In this document: positions 1 to 7,479 of the stretch, in pieces
Layout: every line of letters starts with the position of its first letter
How positions within the stretch are numbered: the stretch's first letter is position 1
NCBI GenBank assembly: GCA_049607205.1
Contig: JBMYWH010000029.1
Coordinates: 1-25,942 of the forward strand
Reading direction: 5' to 3'
Length of the DNA stretch: 25,942 nt
Source: JBELHR01 sp049607205
GTDB lineage: Bacteria; Bacteroidota; Bacteroidia; Flavobacteriales; Flavobacteriaceae
Notes under the pieces: model-generated
Told to the model about the DNA's origin: nothing
Database searches by the model: none
Seen by the model: the letters and a program-made list of their open reading frames with translations, nothing else
Translations under genes and position numbers: made by a program

Positions 1-55
1 AACCGGCGACATTCAGCTTGGAAGGCTGACGCTCTACCAACTGAGCTACTCTCGC
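1..55 (-). tRNA. tRNA-Gly (anticodon TCC), 3' part cut off by the window edge
   Basis: Read on the minus strand, the sequence begins at base 55 with a 7-base acceptor arm (GCGAGAG), then TA and a D-arm with the usual GCTCAGTTGGTAGAGC pattern. The anticodon arm is TCAGC / CTTCCAA / GCTGA, which gives anticodon TCC and therefore glycine. A short variable loop follows, and the T stem starts with GCCGG and TT before the window ends. The 3' half of the T arm and the acceptor 3' strand lie outside, so acceptor pairing cannot be checked. A promoter lies just upstream at 69-98. Confidence 0.93.
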
Positions 56-68
56 TTTTAACGCGTGG

Positions 69-98
69 CAAATATAAAAGCTTTTTTAAAAACTACAA
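69..98 (-). promoter_or_regulatory. Bacteroidota-type promoter for tRNA-Gly
   Basis: On the minus strand a TTG (98-96) is followed after 19 bases by TATATTTG (76-69), which matches the Bacteroidota -33/-7 consensus TTG-N17-23-TAnnTTTG. Initiation would fall near base 65, about 10 bases before the tRNA 5' end at 55. The TTG starts only 8 bases past the GNAT stop codon, so the tRNA can be transcribed independently of that gene. The assignment rests on consensus match only. Confidence 0.6.
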
Positions 99-105
99 GG
101 GATAA

Positions 106-543
106 TCAATAAAAAATTCCATCATTTCTGATTATTTTAACAAAATGAAAACCATAGATTTCGAAGTCTTCTTGGGTGTAGAATTTATGTGATTTCCTAT
201 TTCCTGTATAAGTATTTAGTTCTAAAGCTTCTACGCCTTTTTCTTTACAATATTGGCTTATCCAATCGAATAATTTCTTTCCTAAACCTTGGTTTCGATA
301 TTTTTCATCTATAAATACGTGGTCCGGTTCGGCAGAATAACCACTATAATGTCTCATAGAATACCATAGGCCACAAATACCTATAAGTTGTTCTTGATCA
401 TAGATTCCAACGCACTCATAATTGGGGCCAGGCATTTTCTTAATACGCTCCAATAATATATCATGAGGTGTGTTTTTATTGAGTTGAGAAAGAAGGGGGA
501 AGATATCTGTAATATCTTCGGATCGTATTAGTTTTATTTCCAT
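106..543 (-). CDS. GNAT family N-acetyltransferase
   Basis: This 145-residue protein is a single-domain GNAT acetyltransferase, expected to transfer an acetyl group from acetyl-CoA to an unknown amine substrate in the cytoplasm. The acetyl-CoA pyrophosphate-binding motif A is visible as DEKYRNQGLGKKLFDW at about residues 79-94, fitting R/Q-x-x-G-x-G/A. The later GNRKSHKFYTQEDFEIYGF segment matches the usual motif B region. I placed the start at the ATG at 543. The frame stays open to 585, but the longer form adds a poor 14-residue leader and would overlap the divergent gene that begins at 580. With the shorter start the two GNAT genes are separated by 36 bases. The substrate cannot be inferred. 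Confidence 0.85.
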   Translation of the reverse strand: MEIKLIRSEDITDIFPLLSQLNKNTPHDILLERIKKMPGPNYECVGIYDQEQLIGICGLWYSMRHYSGYSAEPDHVFIDEKYRNQGLGKKLFDWISQYCKEKGVEALELNTYTGNRKSHKFYTQEDFEIYGFHFVKIIRNDGIFY

Positions 544-579
544 TGAAGACAATAGGTTTAAAATGGCTAAATTAGTGGT

Positions 580-1008
580 ATGCAATTTAAGAAAATAAAA
601 AAAGAAGATACATACGATTTGCGAAGAAAGGTATTGCGCAAAGGAATTGATTTACCTTATGTTTTTGAAGGTGATGATTTAAGCGATGCCTTGCATTATG
701 CGGTTGAAAAGGATGGTAAATACATAGCTGTAGTTAGTTTTGTTCCCTTCCCATTCAAAATGGATAGTTCTAATGAGATTCAACTAAGAGGTATGGCTGT
801 AGACCCCGAATATCAAGGAATGGGGGTAGGTAATTTTTTGGTTAAACAAAGCGAATTGGCACTTAAAAATTTAGCTTATGATTTTGTTTGGTGTAATGCA
901 AGAAAGTCAGCTTATGACTTTTATCTCAAACTTGGATTTGAGCGTCGTAATGATGAGTTTGTTGTAGATCAAATAGGTATACATGATAGAATGTTCAAAA
1001 CTATATAG
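580..1008 (+). CDS. GNAT family N-acetyltransferase
   Basis: This 142-residue cytoplasmic protein is a second, distinct GNAT. Motif A is LRGMAVDPEYQGMGVGNFLV at residues 69-88, with the Q-x-x-G-x-G pyrophosphate loop at 79-84. The segment VWCNARKSAYDFYLKLGFE at 103-121 is the common C-terminal GNAT signature. The N-terminal VLRKGI...FEGDDLSDALHY pattern resembles small Bacteroidota GNATs of unknown substrate. The next gene starts three bases after its stop codon, so co-transcription with the AsmA-like envelope protein is likely. It faces the GNAT gene at 106-543 head to head, but the two share little sequence outside the motif and do not look like a recent duplication. Confidence 0.87.
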   Translation: MQFKKIKKEDTYDLRRKVLRKGIDLPYVFEGDDLSDALHYAVEKDGKYIAVVSFVPFPFKMDSSNEIQLRGMAVDPEYQGMGVGNFLVKQSELALKNLAYDFVWCNARKSAYDFYLKLGFERRNDEFVVDQIGIHDRMFKTI

Positions 1009-1011
1009 ATA

Positions 1012-2559
1012 ATGCGGCGCATAAAACGAGTGTTTTTTGGATTTCTTGTATTAGTTCTCTTGATACAAGGGCTAGTCTTAGTGGTTGAACTTTTAGTAAA
1101 AAGGAACTTACCTGGAATTTTAAATAATTCTTCAAACAATCCAAGTGTTGTAAGCTTTGAAGATATTTCTTTTTCATTTTGGAAGCGCTCTATAGAGATA
1201 GAGCATATTTCGGTTAAGCAAAAGGCAAGTGCAGAGGAAGATGCTTCAGCAAGCTTAGAAGCCGAAATAGGGCGTGTAGAGATTGATCAAGTTCGCGTTT
1301 TCGGGATTCTGTTTAATAAGGTGATTAAAGCGGGAAATGTATTTGTAGAGGAGCCTAATTTTAGAATTAATTCGTCTAAAGAAGGGGAAGGAGCGATGGC
1401 CAAAAACTCAAAACCAATAAATAATTTTTGGAAGGACTTTTACTCCAGTATTGAATTGCAAAATATTGAAGTTAGAAATGGTAAGTTATTGGGAACATCT
1501 AATTCGATAGATACACTGTTCAAAGTAGATGATTTTGATTTTTTAATTTCTGAAGTACAGATAGATTCCTCAAAAATTGTTCACCCTATTCCATTTGAAT
1601 TTGAGAAGTTTGACCTAGTGATTGGAGGTATACAGGCAGATATTTCTCCTTTATATCGGATTACTTTAGATTCCTTGTCAGTCTCAGAAGAGGATTTAGT
1701 GCTGAGACATTTGAATATTGAACCGTTGCTAAGTAAACAAGAGTTTAGTAAGCACATTGACATGGAACAAGATTATATAACGGCGCATTTAGATTCTTTG
1801 AAAATGCTTAATTCAAATTGGGGTTTTATACAAGATCAAATGTTTGTTAAAAGTGATGAGTTATGGATTAATGGCTTGAGCGCTCAGTTTTATCGAGATA
1901 AAACGGTTAAAGATAACTTGAAGAAAAAGAAATTGTTTGCTCGAATTATGAGAGATCTTCCTTTTAAAATGAATTTTAAAAAATTCCACATCTCCGATTC
2001 GAATATAGAAATCCAAGAGAAATCTTCCGAAGAAAGGGAAGTTGCTTCTTTAAGTATCAATGATATTCGGGTCGATGGACTTAACTTGTCAAATTATAAT
2101 CCTCAAGGATTTGTGAAAATTGAGTTTAGTGGGAATTTATTGGATGATGCTTTGATAAATGGGGAATTAAAATTTAAGGTAAATGATCTCAAAGATTCTT
2201 ATGTCTTAACAGGAAAAGTGTCAAAGATGAACCTTTCAAAACTTAATTCATATTCACAGCCAACTTTTAATGTTAAACTGTCAGGTGTACTCAATTCTAT
2301 CGATTATCAGATTGTGGGCAATGATATCGATGCACATGCTACTATGCATATGGATTTAGAAAATATTGATATAGAAGTTTTAAATAAGAAACAAAATAAG
2401 AGGAAGTTAATCTCGGCTGCCGGTAATCTACTATTGAAAAATTCAGTTGAAAACCAAGAGGTTAAATCTACTAATGAGAGAAAACAAGATAAATCCGTGT
2501 TTAATCAAATCATACTATGTTTTGTGAGTTCAATAAAGAAAGCTGTGCTGATCTTATAA
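1012..2559 (+). CDS. AsmA/DUF748-like single-pass envelope protein
   Basis: This 515-residue protein has one hydrophobic segment at about residues 7-29 after a basic MRRIKR start, so it should be anchored in the inner membrane by its N terminus with the rest in the periplasm. The remainder is rich in alternating beta-type segments such as FEDISFSFWKRSIEIEHISVK and repeated layers of the form I-x-I-x-x-I. This pattern is typical of AsmA-like and DUF748-type proteins thought to form long beta grooves at the envelope. The C terminus (KSVFNQIILCFVSSIKKAVLIL) resembles the short amphipathic ending of many Bacteroidota members, so the gene looks complete. It follows the GNAT gene by three bases and ends two bases before a terminator. 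Family placement is by pattern only; lipid transport is an inference from AsmA relatives. Confidence 0.6.
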   Translation: MRRIKRVFFGFLVLVLLIQGLVLVVELLVKRNLPGILNNSSNNPSVVSFEDISFSFWKRSIEIEHISVKQKASAEEDASASLEAEIGRVEIDQVRVFGILFNKVIKAGNVFVEEPNFRINSSKEGEGAMAKNSKPINNFWKDFYSSIELQNIEVRNGKLLGTSNSIDTLFKVDDFDFLISEVQIDSSKIVHPIPFEFEKFDLVIGGIQADISPLYRITLDSLSVSEEDLVLRHLNIEPLLSKQEFSKHIDMEQDYITAHLDSLKMLNSNWGFIQDQMFVKSDELWINGLSAQFYRDKTVKDNLKKKKLFARIMRDLPFKMNFKKFHISDSNIEIQEKSSEEREVASLSINDIRVDGLNLSNYNPQGFVKIEFSGNLLDDALINGELKFKVNDLKDSYVLTGKVSKMNLSKLNSYSQPTFNVKLSGVLNSIDYQIVGNDIDAHATMHMDLENIDIEVLNKKQNKRKLISAAGNLLLKNSVENQEVKSTNERKQDKSVFNQIILCFVSSIKKAVLIL

Positions 2560-2561
2560 AT

Positions 2562-2595
2562 AAAAAAAGCCTCAAATTAATTGAGGCTTTTTTTT
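2562..2595. terminator. Bidirectional intrinsic terminator between convergent genes
   Basis: The stem GCCTCAA (2569-2575) pairs with TTGAGGC (2581-2587) around an ATTAA loop. It is flanked by an A run on the left and a T run on the right, which extend the stem and supply a U tract in both directions. It sits directly after the AsmA-like gene and overlaps the stop codon of the minus-strand PUR gene. Confidence 0.9.
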
Positions 2596-2938
2596 AAATA
2601 TCTTCGAAACTTACATCCGTAAAGGTGTCAGCAGTTTGTTTTTTAAAGTCTTTTTGGTGTCTTTCACTAATTACTTCTTCTCCTTTTTGGTCAATGATGT
2701 AGTCAGTTGCAGCTTTTAGTTTCTCTTGAAACTCAAGAAAATCTTCTTTATATAAATAAATTTTATGTTTTTGATAATGAAATGATCCATCGTCATGTGT
2801 GAATTTCTTACTTTCAGTTAGTGTTAAGTAATAATCTTCGGCCTTAGTCGAACGCACATCAAAAAAATAGGTCCTTCTTCCCGCTCTTAATACCTGGGAA
2901 AATATTTCTTCTTGATCTGCTCTTTCTGTCTCGTTCAT
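2594..2938 (-). CDS. PUR family nucleic-acid-binding protein (DUF3276)
   Basis: This 114-residue cytoplasmic protein matches the DUF3276 / bacterial PUR-alpha-like family. Characteristic blocks are FSQVLRAGRRTYFFDVRSTKAEDYYLTLTESK at residues 13-44 and DGSFHYQKHKIYLYKEDFLEF at 50-70, which form the beta-sheet plus helix PUR repeat. Family members in Borrelia and Bacteroidota bind single-stranded DNA or RNA; the role here is inferred from that. The C-terminal 40 residues are charged and probably flexible. The gene appears monocistronic: the ABC exporter upstream ends 71 bases away, and a -7 element lies in the gap. Confidence 0.85.
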   Translation of the reverse strand: MNETERADQEEIFSQVLRAGRRTYFFDVRSTKAEDYYLTLTESKKFTHDDGSFHYQKHKIYLYKEDFLEFQEKLKAATDYIIDQKGEEVISERHQKDFKKQTADTFTDVSFEDI

Positions 2939-2972
2939 AATCTTTTTTTGGTTATTTATGTGTGATTAAAGA

Positions 2973-2980
2973 CAAATCTA
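2973..2980 (-). promoter_or_regulatory. -7 element upstream of the PUR gene
   Basis: On the minus strand the octamer TAGATTTG fits TAnnTTTG and would start a transcript about 30 bases before the ATG at 2938. I see no TTG at the expected 17-23 base distance, so only the -7 half is supported. Confidence 0.4.
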
Positions 2981-3009
2981 AAAAAATAAATAAAATATCA
3001 TAAAGTTTC

Positions 3010-4764
3010 TTAAAATTCTTTTTCCAAAAGTTGTTGGTCATATAATGATTTATAGAATCCTTCTTGTTGAATGAGTTCTTTGTGTGTCCCTTGTTCTAAT
3101 ATTTGACCTTGGTCCAAGACATATATAAAGTCCGCGTTTTTAGCTGAAGAAACTCTGTGTGAAACAATTACTGCAGTTCTATCCTTGCTGACCTTGTTAA
3201 GACCTTGTAGGATTTGAGCTTCAGTTTCCGTATCAACTGCAGAGAGGCAATCGTCAAACAAGAGTATTTTAGGATTTTTTATTATAGCACGAGCAATGGA
3301 AACTCTTTGTTTCTGACCTCCAGAAAGTGTTACTCCTCGTTCTCCTAGTATCGTGTCATATCCCATTTTGAAACCTTCAATATTCTCATGTATTGCAGCT
3401 GTTTTAGATGCAGCAATAATTTCTTCCAGACTAGCATCTTCTTTCCCGAATCTTATGTTGTCCGCAATGCTTTCTGAGAATAAGAAGGGCTCTTGAGGAA
3501 CGGTACCTATGGAGTTTCTAAGTTCATATAAATTTAAATCCTTGATGTCCTCACCATCAATCTTCACAACTCCGCTAGTGGCATCATATAGCCTGGAGAT
3601 TAACTGCAGTATTGATGATTTACCACTTCCGGTTTTTCCAAGGATTGCCACGGTCTGTCCCTTTTTAATTTTGAGCGATAGGTTTTGGATCGCGACAATA
3701 TTAGTATCTGGATACTTTAAAGAAACCTGATCGAACTCTATATCTCCTTCAATGATAGTCAGTTCTTCATTTTTGTTTTGAATTTCTGGAACTTCCTCTA
3801 GGAATTCATTAATTCTTTTCTGAGAAGCTTCAGCTTGTTGAATTATTGAAGTAACCCATCCCAAGGCAGCAACGGGCCAAGTAAGCATATTGACATAAAT
3901 GGTAAACTCCGCAATAACACCAATTCCGATATTCCCCTCTATATACTCCATTCCTCCAATATAGATAACCATGATGTTAGAGATTCCGATTAACAGAACC
4001 ATTAAAGGAAAAAATAAAGCTTGAGCTTTATAAAGATTTACATTTTTTGATCTGGTTTGATCAGCCATTTCGTTGAAATCCTCCTCTTTTTGAGGTTCTA
4101 AACCGTAAGACTTAATTACATTGATTCCAGACATTACCTCTTGAGTAAGGGTAGTTAGCTTGGATAAATAGCGCTGAACTATTTGACTTCTTTCATTAAT
4201 TACTTTAGATAAAACAAATATAGAAATCGAAAGGATAGGCATAGGAGCAATGGTCCATAAGGTTAATTTCTCATTAATCTGAATCATCTTTGTAAATGCA
4301 ATTACAAACAGGAGAATCAAGTTTATACTATACATTATGGCTGGGCCAAAATACATACGAACCTTTGAAACATCCTCACTGATTCTGTTCATAAGGTCTC
4401 CTGTTCTATTCTGTTTGTAAAAGCTCGAACTCAAGAGTTGATATTGGTTGTAGATTTCGTTTTTTAAATCAAATTCGATCTTTCTAGAGGCTACAATAAT
4501 TGTTTGTCTCATTAAAAAAGTGAAAAAACCTGAACATATCGCAAAACCGACAATTTTCAAGAAATTTATCATCAATATGTGCTTGAGTTCCTCAAGAGTG
4601 ATGCTCTTATCGATACGATAGGCGTCAACATCATCTAAAGAATTTCCTATTATTTCGGGCCATGCAAGGGCCAGAATTTTAGAAAAAACAGTGATAATCG
4701 TTCCGAAAATGAAGTAATATTTATACTTGAAAAAGTATTTGTTCAGATACTTGAGTGCCTTCAT
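3010..4764 (-). CDS. ABC exporter, fused permease and ATPase (MdlB/MsbA-like)
   Basis: This 584-residue half-transporter has an N-terminal type I exporter membrane domain (about residues 1-320, six predicted helices starting at 18-38) and a C-terminal ATPase. Visible motifs are Walker A GKTGSGKSS (376-384), Q-loop Gln424, signature LSGGQ (480-484), Walker B ILLFDD (500-505) and the switch His536 in VSHR. It should act as a dimer exporting lipids, drugs or peptides across the inner membrane; the substrate is unknown. The residue after the Walker B aspartate is Asp505 instead of the catalytic Glu. The DD-x-LSAVD form also occurs in heterodimeric exporters such as YheH/YheI, but no partner gene is present here. 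It is divergent from leucine dehydrogenase, with 105 bases between the starts. Confidence 0.92.
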   Translation of the reverse strand: MKALKYLNKYFFKYKYYFIFGTIITVFSKILALAWPEIIGNSLDDVDAYRIDKSITLEELKHILMINFLKIVGFAICSGFFTFLMRQTIIVASRKIEFDLKNEIYNQYQLLSSSFYKQNRTGDLMNRISEDVSKVRMYFGPAIMYSINLILLFVIAFTKMIQINEKLTLWTIAPMPILSISIFVLSKVINERSQIVQRYLSKLTTLTQEVMSGINVIKSYGLEPQKEEDFNEMADQTRSKNVNLYKAQALFFPLMVLLIGISNIMVIYIGGMEYIEGNIGIGVIAEFTIYVNMLTWPVAALGWVTSIIQQAEASQKRINEFLEEVPEIQNKNEELTIIEGDIEFDQVSLKYPDTNIVAIQNLSLKIKKGQTVAILGKTGSGKSSILQLISRLYDATSGVVKIDGEDIKDLNLYELRNSIGTVPQEPFLFSESIADNIRFGKEDASLEEIIAASKTAAIHENIEGFKMGYDTILGERGVTLSGGQKQRVSIARAIIKNPKILLFDDCLSAVDTETEAQILQGLNKVSKDRTAVIVSHRVSSAKNADFIYVLDQGQILEQGTHKELIQQEGFYKSLYDQQLLEKEF

Positions 4765-4796
4765 ATTTTGAATATTCGTATTTTTTAGCTCTAGAT

Positions 4797-4826
4797 TTGC
4801 TTTGTATTGATGATTTTATAATTTTG
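4797..4826 (+). promoter_or_regulatory. Bacteroidota-type promoter for leucine dehydrogenase
   Basis: TTG at 4797-4799 is followed after 19 bases by TAATTTTG at 4819-4826, an exact TAnnTTTG -7 match. Initiation near 4830 would give a leader of about 40 bases before the ATG at 4870. Confidence 0.6.
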
Positions 4827-4869
4827 TCTGTCTCTATTTGAGAAAACGTTAACAACTAAACAAACGAAC

Positions 4870-5961
4870 ATGACTGCAGAACTAATGGAAATCCAAGACT
4901 TGAGAAAACGAGGTTTGGTCTTTACAAATGATTCATTTAACAATCACGAACAAATTGTATTTTGTCAGGACGAAGATACAGGATTAAAAGCAATTATTGG
5001 AATTCATAATACTGTTTTGGGACCTGCTTTAGGAGGAACCCGAATGTGGAACTATAGCTCTGAGGCTGAAGCATTGAATGATGTGTTGAGACTCTCAAGG
5101 GGAATGACATTTAAATCAGCCGTTGCAGGATTAAACCTTGGAGGAGGAAAAGCAGTGATTATTGGAGATGCAAAAACCCAAAAAAATGATCGCCTAATGA
5201 GACGTTTTGGACGTTTCGTGGATTCTTTATCTGGTAATTATATAACTGCTGAAGATGTTGGTATGGAAACTAGAGATATGGACGTAATTCGAGAAGCTAC
5301 TAAACATGTAACTGGAGTGTCTGAGTCTCTCGGTGGATCGGGTAACCCTTCTCCGGTGACTGCTTATGGAGTTTATCAAGGAATGAAGGCGGCAGCTGGC
5401 TATGGGATTGGTAACGACGATTTAAAAGATAAAAGAATTTTGGTTCAAGGAGTCGGTCATGTTGGAGAAACTTTGGTTAGTTATTTAGCCGAAGAAGGTG
5501 CAGATATTTTAATTAGTGATATCAATGAATCTAGAGTAAAGGAATTATCACAAAAATATGGTGCTACTGCTATTGATAATGATCGCGTGTTTGATCAAAA
5601 AATGGATATCTATGCTCCATGTGCTCTAGGAGCTAGTTTAAATACTGATTCGATTAAAAATCTATCAGCTAAGGTTGTCGCAGGTGCGGCAAACAATCAA
5701 TTAGCAGATGAACATAAACATGGATTGATGCTTAAAGATAAAGGGATTTTCTATGCTCCAGATTTTGTAATTAATGCTGGAGGGATAATTAATGTTTATG
5801 CAGAAATCGCTAAATATGATCGAGCGACTATTATGTCAGAAACAAAGAAAATTTACAACACCACATTGTCTGTATTTGAAAAAGCAGAATTAGAAGGACT
5901 TACTCCTCATGAAGCTGCATTTAAAATTGCAGAGGAAAGAATAAATTCTTCAAAAAAATAA
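4870..5961 (+). CDS. ldh: Leucine dehydrogenase (Glu/Leu/Phe/Val dehydrogenase family)
   Basis: This 363-residue cytoplasmic enzyme belongs to the amino-acid dehydrogenase superfamily. It should catalyse NAD-dependent oxidative deamination of leucine and other branched-chain amino acids to the 2-oxo acids, the first step of their breakdown. The substrate region has GPALGGTRMW (51-60), Lys82, and GLNLGGGKAVIIGD (87-100) with the catalytic Lys94. The 12-residue spacing of the two lysines is as in Bacillus leucine dehydrogenase (Lys68/Lys80). A Rossmann motif GVGHVG (194-199) followed by Asp217 (LISDIN) favours NAD over NADP. The length fits leucine dehydrogenase (about 360-375 residues), not the longer glutamate enzymes. 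It is monocistronic, with a promoter upstream and a terminator 31 bases after its stop. Confidence 0.92.
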   Translation: MTAELMEIQDLRKRGLVFTNDSFNNHEQIVFCQDEDTGLKAIIGIHNTVLGPALGGTRMWNYSSEAEALNDVLRLSRGMTFKSAVAGLNLGGGKAVIIGDAKTQKNDRLMRRFGRFVDSLSGNYITAEDVGMETRDMDVIREATKHVTGVSESLGGSGNPSPVTAYGVYQGMKAAAGYGIGNDDLKDKRILVQGVGHVGETLVSYLAEEGADILISDINESRVKELSQKYGATAIDNDRVFDQKMDIYAPCALGASLNTDSIKNLSAKVVAGAANNQLADEHKHGLMLKDKGIFYAPDFVINAGGIINVYAEIAKYDRATIMSETKKIYNTTLSVFEKAELEGLTPHEAAFKIAEERINSSKK

Positions 5962-5983
5962 TCGTAATTGATTCAATAATTGT

Positions 5984-5991
5984 TATTTTTG
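5984..5991 (+). promoter_or_regulatory. Candidate -7 element for nusB
   Basis: TATTTTTG fits TAnnTTTG exactly, but the nearest TTG (5968-5970) is only 13 bases upstream, shorter than usual. A second, weaker octamer TAATTTTA lies at 6023-6030, after the hairpin, and would give a nearly leaderless nusB message. The sequence alone does not say which is used. Confidence 0.35.
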
Positions 5992-5992
5992 C

Positions 5993-6022
5993 AGAGCGTT
6001 AGAAAAATCTAACGCTCTTTTT
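5993..6022 (+). terminator. Intrinsic terminator after leucine dehydrogenase, in the nusB leader
   Basis: AGAGCGTTAGA (5993-6003) pairs perfectly with TCTAACGCTCT (6008-6018) around an AAAA loop and is followed by a T run. It is a strong 11-bp rho-independent terminator 31 bases past the leucine dehydrogenase stop. A -7-like octamer TATTTTTG (5984-5991) lies immediately upstream, so a transcript begun there would start at the foot of the hairpin. Confidence 0.9.
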
Positions 6023-6041
6023 TAATTTTAAGTTCTTTATA

Positions 6042-6977
6042 ATGATCAGTAGAAGACATATACGTGTTAAAGTAATGCAGTCGGTTTATGCCCTAACAAA
6101 CGCTCATAGCGATAATTTAGTAAAGGAAGAAAAGTTTATCCGTCACAGTATTGATAAAATGTATGATCTTTATGTTTTGAATATGCAACTTCTTGTGGAG
6201 CTTCAAGGCCTAGCGGCAAAGCTTTATGAGAGTTCTCTTAACAAACAACTGAAAGTTACTCAAGAAAGACCTAACTCTAAATTTGTTGATAATAAAGCCC
6301 TGAATATACTCGTTCAGAGTAGTTCACTTGCCTCTCACTTTGAAGAAAATGACTTAAATCTTTGGAAAGAGCACGATGAATATGTTCGTGTTGTTTATGA
6401 TTTAATGATAGACTCTGAGTTATATGCAAAGTATATGAACAGTGGAACTTCAAGTTTTAAAGAAGATTCTAAGTTTATTGCTGACTTGTTTACTCAGATA
6501 ATAGCTCCAAATGAGAAACTAGCAGATTTTTATGAAGATAGTTTCATTGGATGGGTAGATGATATACCGTTTGTAAATACTTGGGTTTTAAGGTCCTTGA
6601 AAGAACTCAAAATGACCAATGCCTATATTTTACCTTCATTATATAAGAATGCTGAAGATGAGGATTTTGCTGTTGCCTTATTTAGAAAAGTGGTTTTAAA
6701 CCAAGAGAAATACAAGCAAGAAATTGTTGAGAAAACTCCGAACTGGGAAATAGAAAGAATAGCAGATTTAGACATTATTATTCTCATGATGGGGATTTCT
6801 GAATTTCTTGAATTCCCTTCGATTCCTACCCGTGTTACTATCAATGAATGTATAGAATTAGCCAAGGACTATTCTACAGATAAGTCAGGTTATTTTGTGA
6901 ATGGAGTACTGGATAAGATCCAAAAAGATTTCAGTGAGTCAAAAAGATTGAATAAAATCGGAAGAGGATTATTATAA
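6042..6977 (+). CDS. nusB: Transcription antitermination protein NusB, enlarged form
   Basis: NusB joins NusE (ribosomal protein S10) on boxA RNA to prevent premature termination, chiefly in rRNA operons. The N-terminal helix is recognisable as MISRRHIRVKVMQSVYAL (residues 1-18). The conserved C-terminal core, residues 234-296, contains NWEIERIADLDIIILMMGISEFL, then TRVTINECIELAKDYSTDKSGYFVNGVLD. The protein has 311 residues, about twice the classical 140; residues roughly 25-190 are an insertion between the first helix and the core. This enlargement is common in Bacteroidota. It heads the block nusB, DUF1573, yajC, ybbR-like, coaE. Confidence 0.92.
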   Translation: MISRRHIRVKVMQSVYALTNAHSDNLVKEEKFIRHSIDKMYDLYVLNMQLLVELQGLAAKLYESSLNKQLKVTQERPNSKFVDNKALNILVQSSSLASHFEENDLNLWKEHDEYVRVVYDLMIDSELYAKYMNSGTSSFKEDSKFIADLFTQIIAPNEKLADFYEDSFIGWVDDIPFVNTWVLRSLKELKMTNAYILPSLYKNAEDEDFAVALFRKVVLNQEKYKQEIVEKTPNWEIERIADLDIIILMMGISEFLEFPSIPTRVTINECIELAKDYSTDKSGYFVNGVLDKIQKDFSESKRLNKIGRGLL

Positions 6978-6982
6978 TTTTT

Positions 6983-7001
6983 TAATTTAGCATCTAAATT
7001 A
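6983..7001. repeat. Short AT-rich inverted repeat between nusB and the DUF1573 gene
   Basis: TAATTTAG (6983-6990) and CTAAATTA (6994-7001) form an 8-bp stem around CAT in the 32-base gap before the ATG at 7010. No T run follows, so it is not a standard terminator. It could be an mRNA stability element or chance in AT-rich DNA. Confidence 0.35.
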
Positions 7002-7009
7002 GAATAAAA

Positions 7010-7468
7010 ATGAAAAAAACTACCCTATTCTTAGCCTCGGCTATGGCTTTAAGTGTACTGATTTCTTGTCAGGATTCTGAAGCGGCAAGCTCTAAAGTAA
7101 AAAAAGAAAATGTTGAAGCAGCAGCGAAGCGCGATGCCGCGATTAAAAGTGGAGCAGCCTCAGCAAGTTTTGATAAACTAGAATATGACTTCGGAGAAAT
7201 TCAAGCTGGAGAAATTGTTGAGACAACGTTTAAAATAACTAATTCAGGAAAAACGGACCTAGTTATTATTGATGCTAAAACGACATGTGGATGTACTGTT
7301 CCAGAGTGGCCAAAAGAAGCAATCAAACCTGGTGAAACTAAAGATATCCAAGTAAAATTCAATTCTAGAGGGAAAAGAGGACGTCAGTCAAAAAATATTA
7401 CTTTGATGACCAATACTGCCAATGGTAGAGAGGTTGTGAAAATTAAAGGATTCGTAGCAACTAAATAA
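7010..7468 (+). CDS. DUF1573 domain lipoprotein
   Basis: This 152-residue protein begins with a lipoprotein signal: a basic MKK, a hydrophobic stretch and the lipobox LISC, so Cys20 should be lipidated after cleavage. A low-complexity Ala/Lys-rich linker (about 21-50) leads to the DUF1573 domain, an immunoglobulin-like fold at about 53-150. Hallmarks are FDFGEIQAGE-like spacing (YDFGEIQAGEIVETTFKITNSGK), TTCGCTVPEWP with a conserved Cys pair, and PGETKDIQVKFNSRGKRGRQSKNITLMTN. The function is unknown. It sits between nusB and yajC, 11 bases before yajC, as in many Bacteroidota. Confidence 0.88.
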   Translation: MKKTTLFLASAMALSVLISCQDSEAASSKVKKENVEAAAKRDAAIKSGAASASFDKLEYDFGEIQAGEIVETTFKITNSGKTDLVIIDAKTTCGCTVPEWPKEAIKPGETKDIQVKFNSRGKRGRQSKNITLMTNTANGREVVKIKGFVATK

Positions 7469-7479
7469 AAAAAATAAAT

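Noticed and set aside
1187..1205. Palindromic GCTCTAT/ATAGAGC run that could be an operator
   Set aside because: It lies inside the AsmA-like coding frame, far from any start, and has no T run or promoter; it looks like chance.
2340..2559. Possible frameshift or truncation at the end of the AsmA-like gene
   Set aside because: The C-terminal FNQIILCFVSSIKKAVLIL resembles the usual family ending and a terminator follows at once, so the gene appears complete.
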